Made by a program: the position numbers and the translations under genes. Source: Thamnidium elegans (Eukaryota > Mucoromycota > Mucoromycetes > Mucorales > Mucoraceae). From it: DNA of 64,000 nt. Shown here piece after piece: positions 12,220 through 22,882 of the stretch (position 1 is the first letter of the stretch; every line of letters begins with the position of its first letter). The stretch covers positions 186,001 to 250,000 of the forward strand of contig JAIXMG010000001.1 of assembly GCA_025201345.1 (NCBI GenBank). Direction: 5' to 3'. The notes beneath the pieces were generated by a model. That model did not search any database. It was not told the origin of the DNA and worked only from the letters and a program-made list of their open reading frames with translations.

Positions 12220-13881
12220 CTATGCTTTTTTAGGGGTAGCTATTAATGCACAATTCTCTAAACTAGTCACGGAGTCTACATAATAAACTAATTTGACATC
12301 AAATCCGTATTTTTCCAAGTATTGAACACGACCGGCATCAATAACTCGTTTACACTTATATCCAATATCTTCACGTTGTTTATAATCAAGACCAGAAAAG
12401 TGGTTTCTTTTTTTTAAAAAAAAGTAATAAGAAACGTTAGAAATGGTCCATATTTACTTCTTTTTTTCTTTTTCTTTACTTACGACGTTTGGTCATCATT
12501 TTCTTCATCGATTTGGTTCTCATGATCGTCTTCTTCAGCACCTTCCTCGGAGTCTGATTTTGTCATACTACATGTAGCCCAACTACTCATCTTACTCATC
12601 CTTTCAAATTCCTCTTTAGATAATCCAATTGCATTCAAGTAATCTATGTTGGGATACATTTCATAACGACAAAGTTGGTGACAACAAAGTGCGATAATGA
12701 TACCAGTGATTGAGTCACTATGAAATGTGTTAGGATCAATATATATATATATATGCAGAGTGAATAATGAATATATTTACCTTCGACCGATTGCTTTTTC
12801 ATGCTCGACATAGTGCATTAGACTTACTAATGAGATATCAGTGGCACAACCACATAAATGTTTAGATACAGCTATAACCTTTTTATCATTGTTTTCAATA
12901 CATTCAACTTTGGAGAGATCCAAATCTTTAATATCAATCAAGACACGTTGTACAATAGATTTGTTCTCAGATTGACCTTGCAATCCCATATCAGCCTTGT
13001 TACGAACAGTTTTACGATCTAGTAACAGATAAGTAGCTTCACCATTTTCTTCTTGAAGCGCTTTCTTTACATAACTTGATAAATCACCTTTACCTGCACC
13101 AAATTCTACAAAACATGCAGTCTTATCTTTCAACATACCGTTGAGTTCCATATGACCCATTAAAGAAGATAATTGATCCAAGTGTTTAGAGTTCTTGAGA
13201 GAACATCTTTTCTTTTCGGCTGAAGGGTGAGTTAAAATTTGCTTTTCAATTGTAGGTACATGTTTATCGTAAGCAGCAGATACTTTGGAGATAACTGAAT
13301 CCAATTCCTCTTTTTTTAACTCGCTTAATTGAACTCGAGCAAGCCAAGGTTGAACAAACATGTTTTGATGGGAATAAATATTTTTTTGAAAGTCTAATTC
13401 TTCTTGTGATAAAGGTAAGGTGCAATTGACATTAAGTGAATGACAAGCTGGTAATTCTCTAGGGCGTGCATTACAACGTGTCTTTAAGTGAACTTCGAGA
13501 TCTTTTTCAAAAATAGTGCTATAATAAAGTAAGTTTTATGCGAATAATTTTTTGTTTTTTTTTTGTTTTTATTGGTTTCTTACTGTGAATTATCATATGG
13601 ACAAGGGATACGCTTACGGACTTCAGCTCCTTCATTATCAGGGTGGGCTATTAAATGTTCACCACAATAATTTAAGGTTTTTTTGGCAGGCAAGCCACAA
13701 TATCTTCTTTTACGAAGTACATAAAAATGACCTAAAAAGATTTATACAGTATTATTAGTTTTACTTATTATTATTATTATTAGAATTATATATACAGCTT
13801 ACATTGTTGAGGTTTATCAGGTACAGGTGGAATAACAAAAGGTTCCTTCTTTTTATTTTTCTTACTCAAGTCTTTTGGCAT
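12220..13881 (-). CDS. TRM13: tRNA 2'-O-methyltransferase TRM13
   Basis: Five exons (13881-13803, 13731-13584, 13518-12781, 12717-12484, 12406-12220) give 461 aa. A CCCH-type zinc finger near residues 27-50 (CHFYVLRKRRYCGLPA, then YCGEHL) precedes a U11-48K-like CHHC finger (CPYDNSH ... HLKTRC). The catalytic domain carries the SAM-binding VEFGAGKGDLSSYV, the SKHLCGCATD block and the C-terminal SVTSLENCALIA segment characteristic of TRM13. The enzyme methylates the ribose of position 4 in tRNA-Gly, -Pro and -His. The exon 4 end is an acidic Asp/Glu linker. The start codon lies 137 bp from the stop of the uS2 gene on the same strand. Confidence 0.92.
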
Positions 13882-14017
13882 ACTATTTTCAACAAAAAAA
13901 AACAAACAAAAAAGAGAAAATTTTTTTTTCAAACAAAAATTTTTATTTTTTTATATAAAGAATTCGCCCATCAAAAAAAGAGAGAGGGGGAGTTATCACA
14001 TTTCTTTAATTTTTTTT

Positions 14018-14935
14018 TTAATCCCAAGAAGAGACAACGTTGTTGACAGTAACATCTTCAGCCCAGTCAGAGGCACCAACATCGGCTTGAGCAGACCATT
14101 CACCAGCATTGGCAGCAATACCAGCGGGTCCTTCAGCTTCAATAGTCCAATCGACTTCTTCAGTAGTGGCACCCCATTCAGCGGTAGCATCTTCAGCATT
14201 GGCAGTAGCTTCATTCTCCTTTTCAATCTCCTCAGGGTCACGGTAGAAGAACATATCAACCATAACATCCCAAGGGGTAGTGTAGTCCAAAGAACCACGG
14301 AGACGAAGAACGGCACGAGCCAAAAGCCAGTAGATCAAACCAATGGAATGCTTAGCCTTGTTGTTGGTAGGAATAGCAACATCAACATATTGAAGAGAGG
14401 CATCAGTATCAGCAAGAGAGATAACAGGAATGTTAACATAAGAAGCTTCCTTGATGGCTTGGAAATCAGAACGAGGATCAGTACAGATAACTAAACGAGG
14501 TTCACGGAAAGAACGAGTAATATAATTGGTGAAAGTACCAGGAGTGAAACGACCCACAATAGCTTCAGCACCAATATACTTGGCGAACTTGAGAGCAGCA
14601 CGATGACCATAAGGACGAGCAGAAACAACTACAATATCTTGAGGGTTCTCAATGGCAGCAATAACACGAGCAGCAAGGATGAGCTTTTCCCAAGTTTTGC
14701 CAATATTGATCAAGTTGACACCATCAGCACGACGCTTATGAATATAAGTGGCCATGCGAGTGTTGGCGTTCTTGGTACCAATATGAACTTGAGCAGCCAA
14801 CAAGAGTTGAATGTCTTCTTCAGTAGGGTTCAAAACTTTTTTTTTTTTTTTTTTTTATAATAGATTAGCTTTTTAACATGGCAGCAAAAAATATATAAAA
14901 AAAATAAAATACTTACTAGTAGGAAATTGAGACAT
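14018..14935 (-). CDS. RPS0: 40S ribosomal protein uS2 (S0/SA)
   Basis: Exons 14935-14917 and 14835-14018 encode 278 aa. The 19-nt first exon (MSQFPT) is followed after a short intron by [20 protein letters not shown], the conserved uS2 start. The core includes [28 protein letters not shown] and the laminin-receptor-like [13 protein letters not shown] region. The acidic C-terminal tail contains repeated W-containing short motifs (EWGA, EEVDW, GEWSA, SDWAED). It is a structural component of the small-subunit head/body junction. Codon use is strongly biased to C- and G-ending codons compared with its neighbours, as expected for a highly expressed gene. Confidence 0.97.
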
Positions 14936-15275
14936 TTTTCAAAGGGACGGCTATCGTTTGGGTTTCTAACAAAAGTTAAGGTGTAGAAATGGTTTATAAG
15001 GTGAAGGCCAAATAAGTCCAGGTGAAAAAAAGAAGAAAGTTCATAATACTTTTCCAATTTTTACGTCTTATTTAAACAAACAAAAAAAAACTTTTTTCTT
15101 CTTCTGTTTAAACTCAACTTTAAACGCCACAATTTTATTGTTGAGACAGCTTGTAGTCACCTGTACTTTTTATTTTTTTGCACACATAACTAAAAATTGG
15201 GAAAAGTGAATAAGGCTTTGGATTGAATAAGAAAAAAGAAAACGAAAGATTCCTAAAGACATATCGTATACCTAC

Positions 15276-16720
15276 TTATACTAGTACAAGTCCGAAAACT
15301 ATTTCTTGAATGGAGTTGCTCTTTATATCATGGTTGATTACGGTATAAGACATGGAATACACCTGCTGAAAAAGATAGAAACATTTATCAACAAGAGAAA
15401 GTATATAAATATGACAGCTCGTGCCCATAATTTGAAGGACTGGTTTGTACATGTTTTGCATGTCTTGAGGTTGCAGACGTTTATCTGCTAATACTACTTT
15501 ATCCTTATTATTATAGTACTTGGTTTCGTTTGTTGCTACCTGCTTTGCAAATCCAACGTTGCCAAGTTCAGCATCATCTTGATTACTATCGGAAACTATG
15601 ATACAAAAGCCAAGTTTAAAAATCAAGCTAATCTTCTTACAACTTTAAGACATGATATCACCCATTATTGAATAGATGGTTTCAGTTTTTACTTTAAGTA
15701 TACAATGCTTTGTTATATTTTAATAACTTACTACACTTGCCATTTGCCAATATACCTGAGTTTCGGTGGGACAAAATGCATAGATATTGGTGTAACCAAT
15801 TTTTTTCTGGACTTTTCAGAAGGTGTTCTATAATAAAGAAGAGCACTACTAGGTAACTATGTCGAATGGTATAAACACATGATTTTATTATGCGAAGGAA
15901 TTAACACTTATGAAATATATATCAGATAACGCAATGTGCCCCTATTGTGGTACAAAAAGAAAATCGCGTTTTAGCATAATAAGTGTATTGCATAGTAATT
16001 AAACTTGGTCTTTATATATGTATACGATCGTACTATTTTAAACTTTCTCTCTTTGTTTCTTTTGGTAAGCTCAAATTATATACATCATCACGAGTAAAAA
16101 CATACTTTGGCAATCGTCGCTTTAGTTGACCGAGAATGAACAAATGTGTATTATACAGCCAAACTTATGGAATTTGGCGTTTTCTCGAAAATAAATGACG
16201 GAAAGACAAAAATAATTGTTTGTCGTGCCTAAAACAATCTCAGTTGCCTCCGGTCCACAGTCGGCTAGTGGATTTTGCCAGTTAGCAAAAAGTACAGTGC
16301 TTCGCGTTTGAAATAAAAGAATTTGGTGCCAACAATAAAAAGATCTGTTAGTCCAATAAAACTTTCTTGCTAAAATAGAATTTCCTGTTAGGCAGTAAAA
16401 TATTGTTGTCATAAATACATTCCCGTATTCAAAAACACAGGAAAATGCTTTTGCGCATGACTAATCCAACTTCGACAGTCTTTTGGTATAACTTTATCGT
16501 ATCCTTCTTCAAGAGCCACATTCTTTCCAAGGGATGCTTTACGTACTTCGCCCTTAATTTTCGAAATTGAGCATGATTTCGACAATATAAAAAGATATAC
16601 TTGTATCTAGGGAAAAATAAGTATTCGGCATTTTAATTATTACCTTTTTTTTTTTTTGGCTGAGTAGACTCATGCTCTATTACCTTAGAAGCAAAACATA
16701 CGACGATTATTGTAGGTGAC
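15276..16720 (-). pseudogene. Decayed coding remnants of unknown origin
   Basis: Several minus-strand segments read like protein but do not form an intact gene. One lies at 15626-15276 (DSNQDDAELGNVGFAKQV, then YKPVLQIMGTSCHIYILSL). Another lies at about 16590-16405 (KIKGEVRKASLGKNVALEEG, then IPKDCRSWISHAQKHFPVF). A third, at 16412-16122, is hydrophobic. Stops and frame changes separate them. The first block resembles mobile-element-associated open frames common in mucoralean genomes, but I cannot name a family. No other gene is visible between the uS2 and TMX2 genes. Confidence 0.35.
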
Positions 16721-16946
16721 ATACGAATCAAACTTTGGGGATATTTAACCCCATATCCACACAGCATTATATCAATTTAACGTATTCATGATCACATGCA
16801 AACATCTGGAGTAACGAAATTAAGTTAATAGTGTTACTTGGCGGCCAATTTTTGGACTGGGTTTCCAGAAAGAATAGCTGTTAAAAACTAAAAAAAATAA
16901 AAAATATATATCCTTTACTTCTTTTTTATTATTTTTTATTTTTGAC

Positions 16947-18115
16947 ATGACAGGGCTCAATGAATTGAGACAGAGATTATTACATCCATATTATGTACTT
17001 CAATTAGCATATGGAATTTCTTATATTGTTACACGTTCTAACCAGCTTTTGGGTCAATCTTTTAACTTGGAAGTAAGAAAGAAAAAAAAAAGGGAGTCGA
17101 AAAAGTAACAAGATTTGAAACTAATGTTTTGGGTACTAGGAAACAGAACCAAGAACATTTTGTATTTTATTCGTAATGTCCGTTTGGAAATGTTTTGTTG
17201 CAGCTACGGCAGAAGAATTATGTAGCGTCTTCATCTTGTATACAAAATTCTTTTCTTTTTGTAGTATATATTGGCGATTTGGGTTTTGGTCATCTGTTTT
17301 ATATGCTGTTGGTTGGATTGGTAATATATATATTACTCTATAACAACGGGGATAGAATTAAACTCTTTAAACTGTTTCTAGTACTCTCATCCGTATTCCC
17401 TCAACCTTGGTATAGAGGCCCTACAAAGATTTTCGAATTAAATGAAGCTGCTTTTAGAGATAAAGTTCAATTAAAGAAATCAGCGAGTGTACCTGTAGAA
17501 GAAATAAAGGGACCTCGTATTACTGAAATAGATGCGGATGAAAAGGAAGTTAAAAAGCCAGCAGAAACTAAAAAGCCAGAAATAGACTCAAAATATTGGA
17601 TTGTTATGTTATATGCCAACTGGTCTGTTACTTGTCTCAACTTTGAACCTGTATTAGCAAAATTATCAATCGAATATGATTTACCTCATTTGAAATTCGG
17701 TAAAAAAAAATTATATTGTTATGTTGGGAAATCAAAATATTTACGGTTTGAATTGTTTATTTTAGGTCAAATTGATATTGATGTTTATCCTAATTTGGCT
17801 GAAGAATTTGGTGTTAGTAAAGATCCTGCTTCTTTCGACTTACCAACATTGATTTTGTTTCAACAAGGAAAGGAAATTAGAAGGTTACCAGAGTTAACCA
17901 TGCCAAAAGAAGGTACAAAATTAACAAAGGCAAATGCTGCAAAAGATGCTATCACTCGTTTAGGTTGGAATAAGAAATCGGTAAGTCAATTACTCTTATA
18001 TGTATATATATATAAAAGCATAAGTTGATTACTAATTTTTTATTATAAATATTACTAGTCTACTGTCGTTACTGCCTTTCAATTAGAAAAAATCGCCAAC
18101 GAAAAAATAAATTAA
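16947..18115 (+). CDS. TMX2: Thioredoxin-related transmembrane protein 2 (TMX2-like)
   Basis: Exons 16947-17072, 17140-17320, 17382-17699, 17766-17980 and 18059-18115 splice in frame to 298 aa. The N-terminal third has several hydrophobic segments (LQLAYGISYIV, FCILFVMSVWKCFV, FWSSVLYAVGWIVLSSVF). QPWYRGPTKIFELN is diagnostic of the TMX2 family. The thioredoxin fold follows (IVMLYANWSVTCLNFEPVL, QIDIDVYPNLAEEFGVS, LPTLILFQQGKEI). The active-site motif is degenerate: SVTC, with only one cysteine in place of CxxC, which is also usual in TMX2, so redox exchange may be limited. It is probably an ER-membrane protein at mitochondria contact sites. The open frame spanning exon 2-4 includes unspliced intron sequence. 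Confidence 0.9.
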
Positions 18116-18336
18116 ACGACTGCTACTGCTACAATTTATTTATTTTTTTTATTTGACATGTTCTGACAGTTTCTGCTTTTAGCAAGCAAGTCACGAAAAC
18201 ACTCTTTTTGTGATTCTTTAGTAAAGGGGAAACTAATAATGCAACAGCTCTTTTTTAGGGCGTCGTTCGTGTCCATTTTAGTGCGGCGTACCGTTTTACT
18301 AAAAACTGGACATAGGAAGTTTTCACTGTGAATTCC

Positions 18337-18527
18337 TTAATTATTATGAGTCAGTTTAATAGCCACATCTTCACCTGTTTCTCGATCCTTTGCTTTTACA
18401 ACAGGATCAAAAACACCACGACCTAAATTCGTCATAGCCGTTTCGTATTTTTTTGTCTAAGTAATATTCAGAGCATTCTACAGGCATATTTACTTGGCTT
18501 TGCACTTTTGAAATTATAATCGTCCAT
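18337..18527 (-). pseudogene. Truncated protein-kinase N-terminal fragment
   Basis: A candidate first exon at 18527-18494 starts MDDYNFKSAKP and ends at a GTAAAT donor; after an acceptor, 18456-18337 encodes KYETAMTNLGRGVFDPVVKA, then KDRETGEDVAIKL and a TAA stop. LGRGVF and VAIK are the glycine-rich loop and the ATP-binding lysine of a Ser/Thr kinase domain. Everything after the lysine is missing. The third glycine of GxGxxG is replaced by Asp, and the two exons join out of frame by one base at an A7 run. It is therefore most likely a dead 5' fragment of a kinase gene, though a short expressed peptide cannot be excluded. Confidence 0.6.
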
Positions 18528-20717
18528 TTTTTTTTATAGTTTGATGACTCTCTTTTCTTTTATATTATTATTATTCACTAATAGTCAGGTATATATTTTG
18601 CTTTAAGATGAAGCAATAAATTCATTAATAAAAAAAAACTTATATATTGCTCATTAAAACGTACAACTTTGACAGTTACACCTCGGTAAGTTTTATTTGT
18701 AAATGAAGTAACATTAAAGAAAATATTTACCGAGATAATATTCTCTTAATTAATAAATGTCAGTTTATTTTAAACCTCTTTCTCCTACTCTTACACAATT
18801 CATGCATGTCTTTACTATACTATTTGAATATTAATGCTGAATTCTAACGCTCAATTAGCTTGGTTTTATCCGCATGAATCAAGTTGGAACAACAAATTAC
18901 ACACGTGTACGTAAAAATGATTAATCAATGTATAAACGAAACAACTAGTGGCATAACACGTCAAGACGAGTAAATAAATCACATGAGCAAAGTAACGTTC
19001 TTTATCATCCTTTTTTATCACCTATATATTCCATCTTTATTTTTAAACAAGTCCTTTTTTTTTCTTTATTTATTATTCTTTTTTCATGTTTTGTTTATTG
19101 ATTAAATAAGTAAAAATAAATAAAAAGACTAGATGTAATACTAGCCGAGAGAAAAAAAAATGAATAATCGAGCTCATTATTGTTCAGTGGGTCCGTATGT
19201 CGATTTAAAATTATTAATAGCAGTATGATGGTCATAGCTATATGAGACCAGGCGTTGATTATGCAGATCCAGCGGTACTTTCAAAAGGGTTAAGAATGCA
19301 GTCCAAACCATGGCAGGTATTTCATCGTGTATGGAACAGTATATATTTTAGTACTCCTCCGTCATCACACTTTTAATCACCATTATTTTTTCTCTGATAT
19401 TTTCTATTTTAATAAGATAGTGGGTGTCGAATCCCTAGAGGAGGAAGGAGGAGCAATTGATCTGGAAGAGGAGGCATAAGAAGAGGCATAAGAGGCGGTA
19501 GAAGAGGAGGTAGAGGTGGTGGAAGAGGTCGTATAATAGGAAGCAGAAGAGGGACTTGCTGGCTCCCTGGGTGAGGTGGGTATCTAACTGGTACTCCGTA
19601 TACGGACTTCTACACCTTCAAATATAAAAGTATTTTTGTACTGGGTCATGAATACCCCGGCGTCCTCGCGATTCCTAAAATGAATATAAAACATCAGATT
19701 ACGACATAAAATGGTGGCTTTGTAGATGCTTATTTGCAAGACTAGAAACATGTAGCACTCCAGATACATTCAAGTTGCTTAAGTTTCTAAAAAGAGATTA
19801 GGCGGTGAGATGGTAATTTGGTGGCTCCACCAAAAGACATGCATGAATTGTGTAACAAAATTTACTAAACATTTTGATTTTCCATGCTTCTGTTATTTCA
19901 TCTAATTAAATACTACCATTGTTTGATTATGTGGCCGGGTTTAATGATCTTCTAGTCGAAAAAGACACAATTTAACTGAGGATACTAATAACATATATTT
20001 GCACATACCCACAAGAGCAGGGGCTGACATGATTTTTTTTTCTTTTTTGAGTAAACGAAAGTCTAAATAATGTTAAAAAAATTAATGAAAAAAGATATAA
20101 AGCTTGTTGCTTCTTCCAGAAACTAATGAAAAATAAACAAAACAATTTTACGAGCAGAATAAACACTTACTTTTCTTTGCCATTTTGATACAAATAAGAG
20201 TAAAAATGGGCATTTCCAAAGTATTTATCTAAAAAGCTCCTCTCTTTTCTTTTATACTTTCTCACTTCAACACTAATGCATCATGTTTCAACATAATCAG
20301 TAACAGAAATCTAATGTTTCTAATTCAGATCATGATATAATTAATATTTCACTGCAACCAAGGTCTTTCTCGGCTTCAACGAAACCTTCTTTAAGCTGTG
20401 ATACCCCACTAGACAATCTTCGGAAGCTGACATGCAACCGACAAAGACCAGCCAAACTAACGTTGCAACCATGTCCAGTACTGATTAAGCACTCAACGTT
20501 ATATTTAATCAATTTGAACAAATAGCAGACGCTAAAGTGTCGCTTATCTTAAAATTTAGATGTAGTAAGTCGATACTTAAAAAGATGAGGAAGAAAAAAT
20601 AAGCTCGTATTTTTTATACAAATATTTTTTTTTTTAAAAAAAAGAGGAAGAGAGGGGAGGGGGAGTGATAATGTACAGTGTGAATTTCTAAGTAATGTTT
20701 TGTTGTTGTTATTATTA
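18528..20717. other. Gene-poor stretch with coding relics
   Basis: About 2.2 kb with no intact gene. It holds the remnants described at 19224-20183; the rest (18528-19150 and 20184-20717) is plain AT-rich sequence with nothing recognisable. The end next to the SUA5 stop has a T11A8 palindrome at 20625-20643. Confidence 0.5.
19224..20183. pseudogene. Relics of RNA-binding-protein-like coding sequence
   Basis: Three fragments are visible. On the plus strand 19224-19316 is an unbroken 31-codon exon-like stretch (SYMRPGVDYADPAVLSKG, ending in a CAG|GTATTT donor). 19424-19565 reads as an RGG/Arg-Gly-rich tail (SGRGGIRRGIRGGRRGG) with one in-frame stop. On the minus strand about 19675-19585 ends in REDAGVFMTQYKNTFIFEGV, similar to the end of an RRM domain, and an ATG with donor lies at 20183 (MAKK). 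The strands conflict, so these cannot be one gene. Which is the ancestral strand is unclear, and none forms an intact product. Confidence 0.3.
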
Positions 20718-21968
20718 TTATACTTCAATAGTAATCGAAGCAGCTTTTCTCAATCTATTCATAACAGCCATGCCTTCTCTATCTTCAGAAATGCCTTCAA
20801 CAAAAATCAAGTCTACATCGCTTTGATCTAAATGGCGTAAACCCTTAAACATGCCTCTTGCGACTTCTTCAGGGTGTCCAGATCTACCCATTTGAAGCGA
20901 TAAACATTTAATGTTGTTTGATAGTGTTGTGTTTGTTTCCCAAATAGCAGTTTCACCATCTTGTGTTGTACGTAAGATACCTACTTTGGATACAATGGCC
21001 CCTGTATTTTGAATTATTTCTACTTGATCTCTTAATGCACGCTCAAATTTATCATTGAATTTGGTATCTAATTCATTTTTACGATCAATTAAAATAACTT
21101 TAGCTTCAGGTGAATAGTGTCGATATTTCATACCAGGTGTAGTAGGTGCTTGTTCTAATTCAGTATCGACAAAATGTTTTTTATAAACTTGTAATTTTTC
21201 CATACCAGGTACGTTTTTAAGTAATTCGTAAGTAAGTCCTCCTGGACGTAAAATGGCAGGTGGGTTGCGTAATCCATCTAATACTGTACTTTCGACACCT
21301 ACGTTACATGATCCACCATCTAAAATAAACGGAATACGACCTTGAAGATCATGATAAACATGACTGGCTAAAGTAGGTGAAGGTTTACCGGAAGAATTAG
21401 CTGAGGGAGCAGCTAAAGGAAATCCACAAGCTTCAATCAAACTACGAGCGACAGGATGAGAAGGAAATCGAACGGCTACAGTTGGATGGCCACATGTGAC
21501 TGAAATAGGAATAAGAGAAGAGGCGGGCAAAATAATAGTAAGTGGGCCAGGCCAATGTTGACGAATCACAGGTAAATATACTTCTGGTACTACATTATTT
21601 GGTAAAATACTCTTTAACATTTCAATAGAAGAAACATGAACAATTAATGGATTATCTTGAGGTCTGTTCTTTGCTGCGAAAATCTTCGAAACCGCATTTT
21701 CATCTAAAGCGTTTGCTGCAAGTCCGTAAACTGTTTCTGTTGGAATACCAATAGCTTCTCCTTGCTTTAAAAATTCTACTGCCTTATCAATTGCTTCTTG
21801 ATCTTGTTGATTGCTAATCAAACTTTTAGCATTCTGTTCCGGAAAAACTCCTTCACTTTTTTCAAATTTAAAATTTTCTACATTAACTTTAAAGACTTGT
21901 GTTTTGAACATGGTAGAATAAAATAATCGTTGAAATAAAGGTTTAATATTAGTAGAGCGTAAAAGCAT
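20718..21968 (-). CDS. SUA5: Threonylcarbamoyl-AMP synthase Sua5
   Basis: Intronless, 416 aa. The YrdC domain spans about residues 55-255, with GIPTETVYGLAANA, KNRPQDNPLIVHV, HWPGPLTIILPA, VAVRFPSHPVA, PSANSSGKPSPT and the ESTVLDG strand. A linker with PGMKYRHYSP leads into the C-terminal Sua5 domain. It makes threonylcarbamoyl-AMP from threonine, bicarbonate and ATP, the first step of t6A37 formation in ANN-decoding tRNAs. The first 19 residues (MLLRSTNIKPLFQRLFYST) are basic and free of acidic residues, like a mitochondrial presequence. The next Met at residue 20 starts a plausible cytosolic form. The gene has no spliceosomal intron, unlike nearly all neighbours. Confidence 0.95.
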   Translation of the reverse strand: MLLRSTNIKPLFQRLFYSTMFKTQVFKVNVENFKFEKSEGVFPEQNAKSLISNQQDQEAIDKAVEFLKQGEAIGIPTETVYGLAANALDENAVSKIFAAKNRPQDNPLIVHVSSIEMLKSILPNNVVPEVYLPVIRQHWPGPLTIILPASSLIPISVTCGHPTVAVRFPSHPVARSLIEACGFPLAAPSANSSGKPSPTLASHVYHDLQGRIPFILDGGSCNVGVESTVLDGLRNPPAILRPGGLTYELLKNVPGMEKLQVYKKHFVDTELEQAPTTPGMKYRHYSPEAKVILIDRKNELDTKFNDKFERALRDQVEIIQNTGAIVSKVGILRTTQDGETAIWETNTTLSNNIKCLSLQMGRSGHPEEVARGMFKGLRHLDQSDVDLIFVEGISEDREGMAVMNRLRKAASITIEV

Positions 21969-21999
21969 TTAGAAAGAAAAAAAAAAAAAGTCTCGAAAA

Positions 22000-22700
22000 A
22001 TTTAAAAAAGGGTTTCGCTATGGATGGGTTACACGGACATATAAGCCACTAATATCTCAGGGCCACTTTTTTTATATGTCATTTTATAAGTATTGAATTA
22101 ATATATCTGTATTCTACTCACCCAAAGGTCGTTTATTGGTGGTTACTGTCTGTATTATGTCTCTGTTATAACGATGTACATAATATCCAGTTTCCAAATC
22201 ATTAGGAGATTCAGTAGTTTGTTCAACATATGTAGTATCTTTTTCTAATAATATACGTACATGAATATAGCGCTGAGAGGTTCTTAAATCCAATTGACGG
22301 ATTTCAAAATTTCAGTGGTCGTAGTAGTTATTGAAAAAACCCTTAAAAAAGACATTCGCGCTGAAGCATGTAAATCCACGTATTATTATCATGAAAAAAA
22401 AATATCGAGTGTTTTGCTGTTATTTATTCAAAGCATTAAAATAAAAAGAGTAATTATACGCCATTTGCCTAAGAAAATACGCCATTTGAACTCATCAGCA
22501 CAATATACGAAGTAAAATATTTGATTTTTTTTCTGTGAGGTACATTATTCGCATTTCATCTTTGACAAAATCACGTTCATTCCGAACGAAGTCGTTTATA
22601 CAGCCATCAAAATATACCATCAATACACTGACCAAGTCAATTTAAATTCTTCCGTCATAATATCTTAAATAAGACAGCTCTCTTTAGTACTTTAGCTCCT
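22000..22700 (-). pseudogene. Unidentified coding-like segments, possibly a small or decayed gene
   Basis: On the minus strand 22296-22123 reads as an unbroken stretch (RTSQRYIHVRILLEKDTTYV, then TTESPNDLETGYYVHRYNRD) ending at a GTGAGT donor. It can splice to a short last exon ending at a TAG near 22020. Further upstream, about 22640-22510 reads GCINDFVRNERDFVKDEMRI and then meets a stop. No start-to-stop gene model satisfies all segments. I do not recognise the protein. It could be a real small gene with exons I failed to place, or a relic. Confidence 0.3.
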
Positions 22701-22882
22701 TTTTTTGTAGAAAAAAAAATCAATATACTTTTATTTTGCCTTCACTGTACACCCCTCTTTTGATGTAACAATTGTCTGTGTTACGATTTTTAACAGACTT
22801 TTTGCTGGGACCGAAAAAGAAACCAACAGCTTAAATAATTTTGAAACGCTTTTTTTTAAAAAAAATAAAACTTTTAAAAAAG

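Noticed and set aside
14087..14494. Plus-strand 135-codon frame
   Set aside because: Antisense shadow of the strongly biased uS2 coding sequence.
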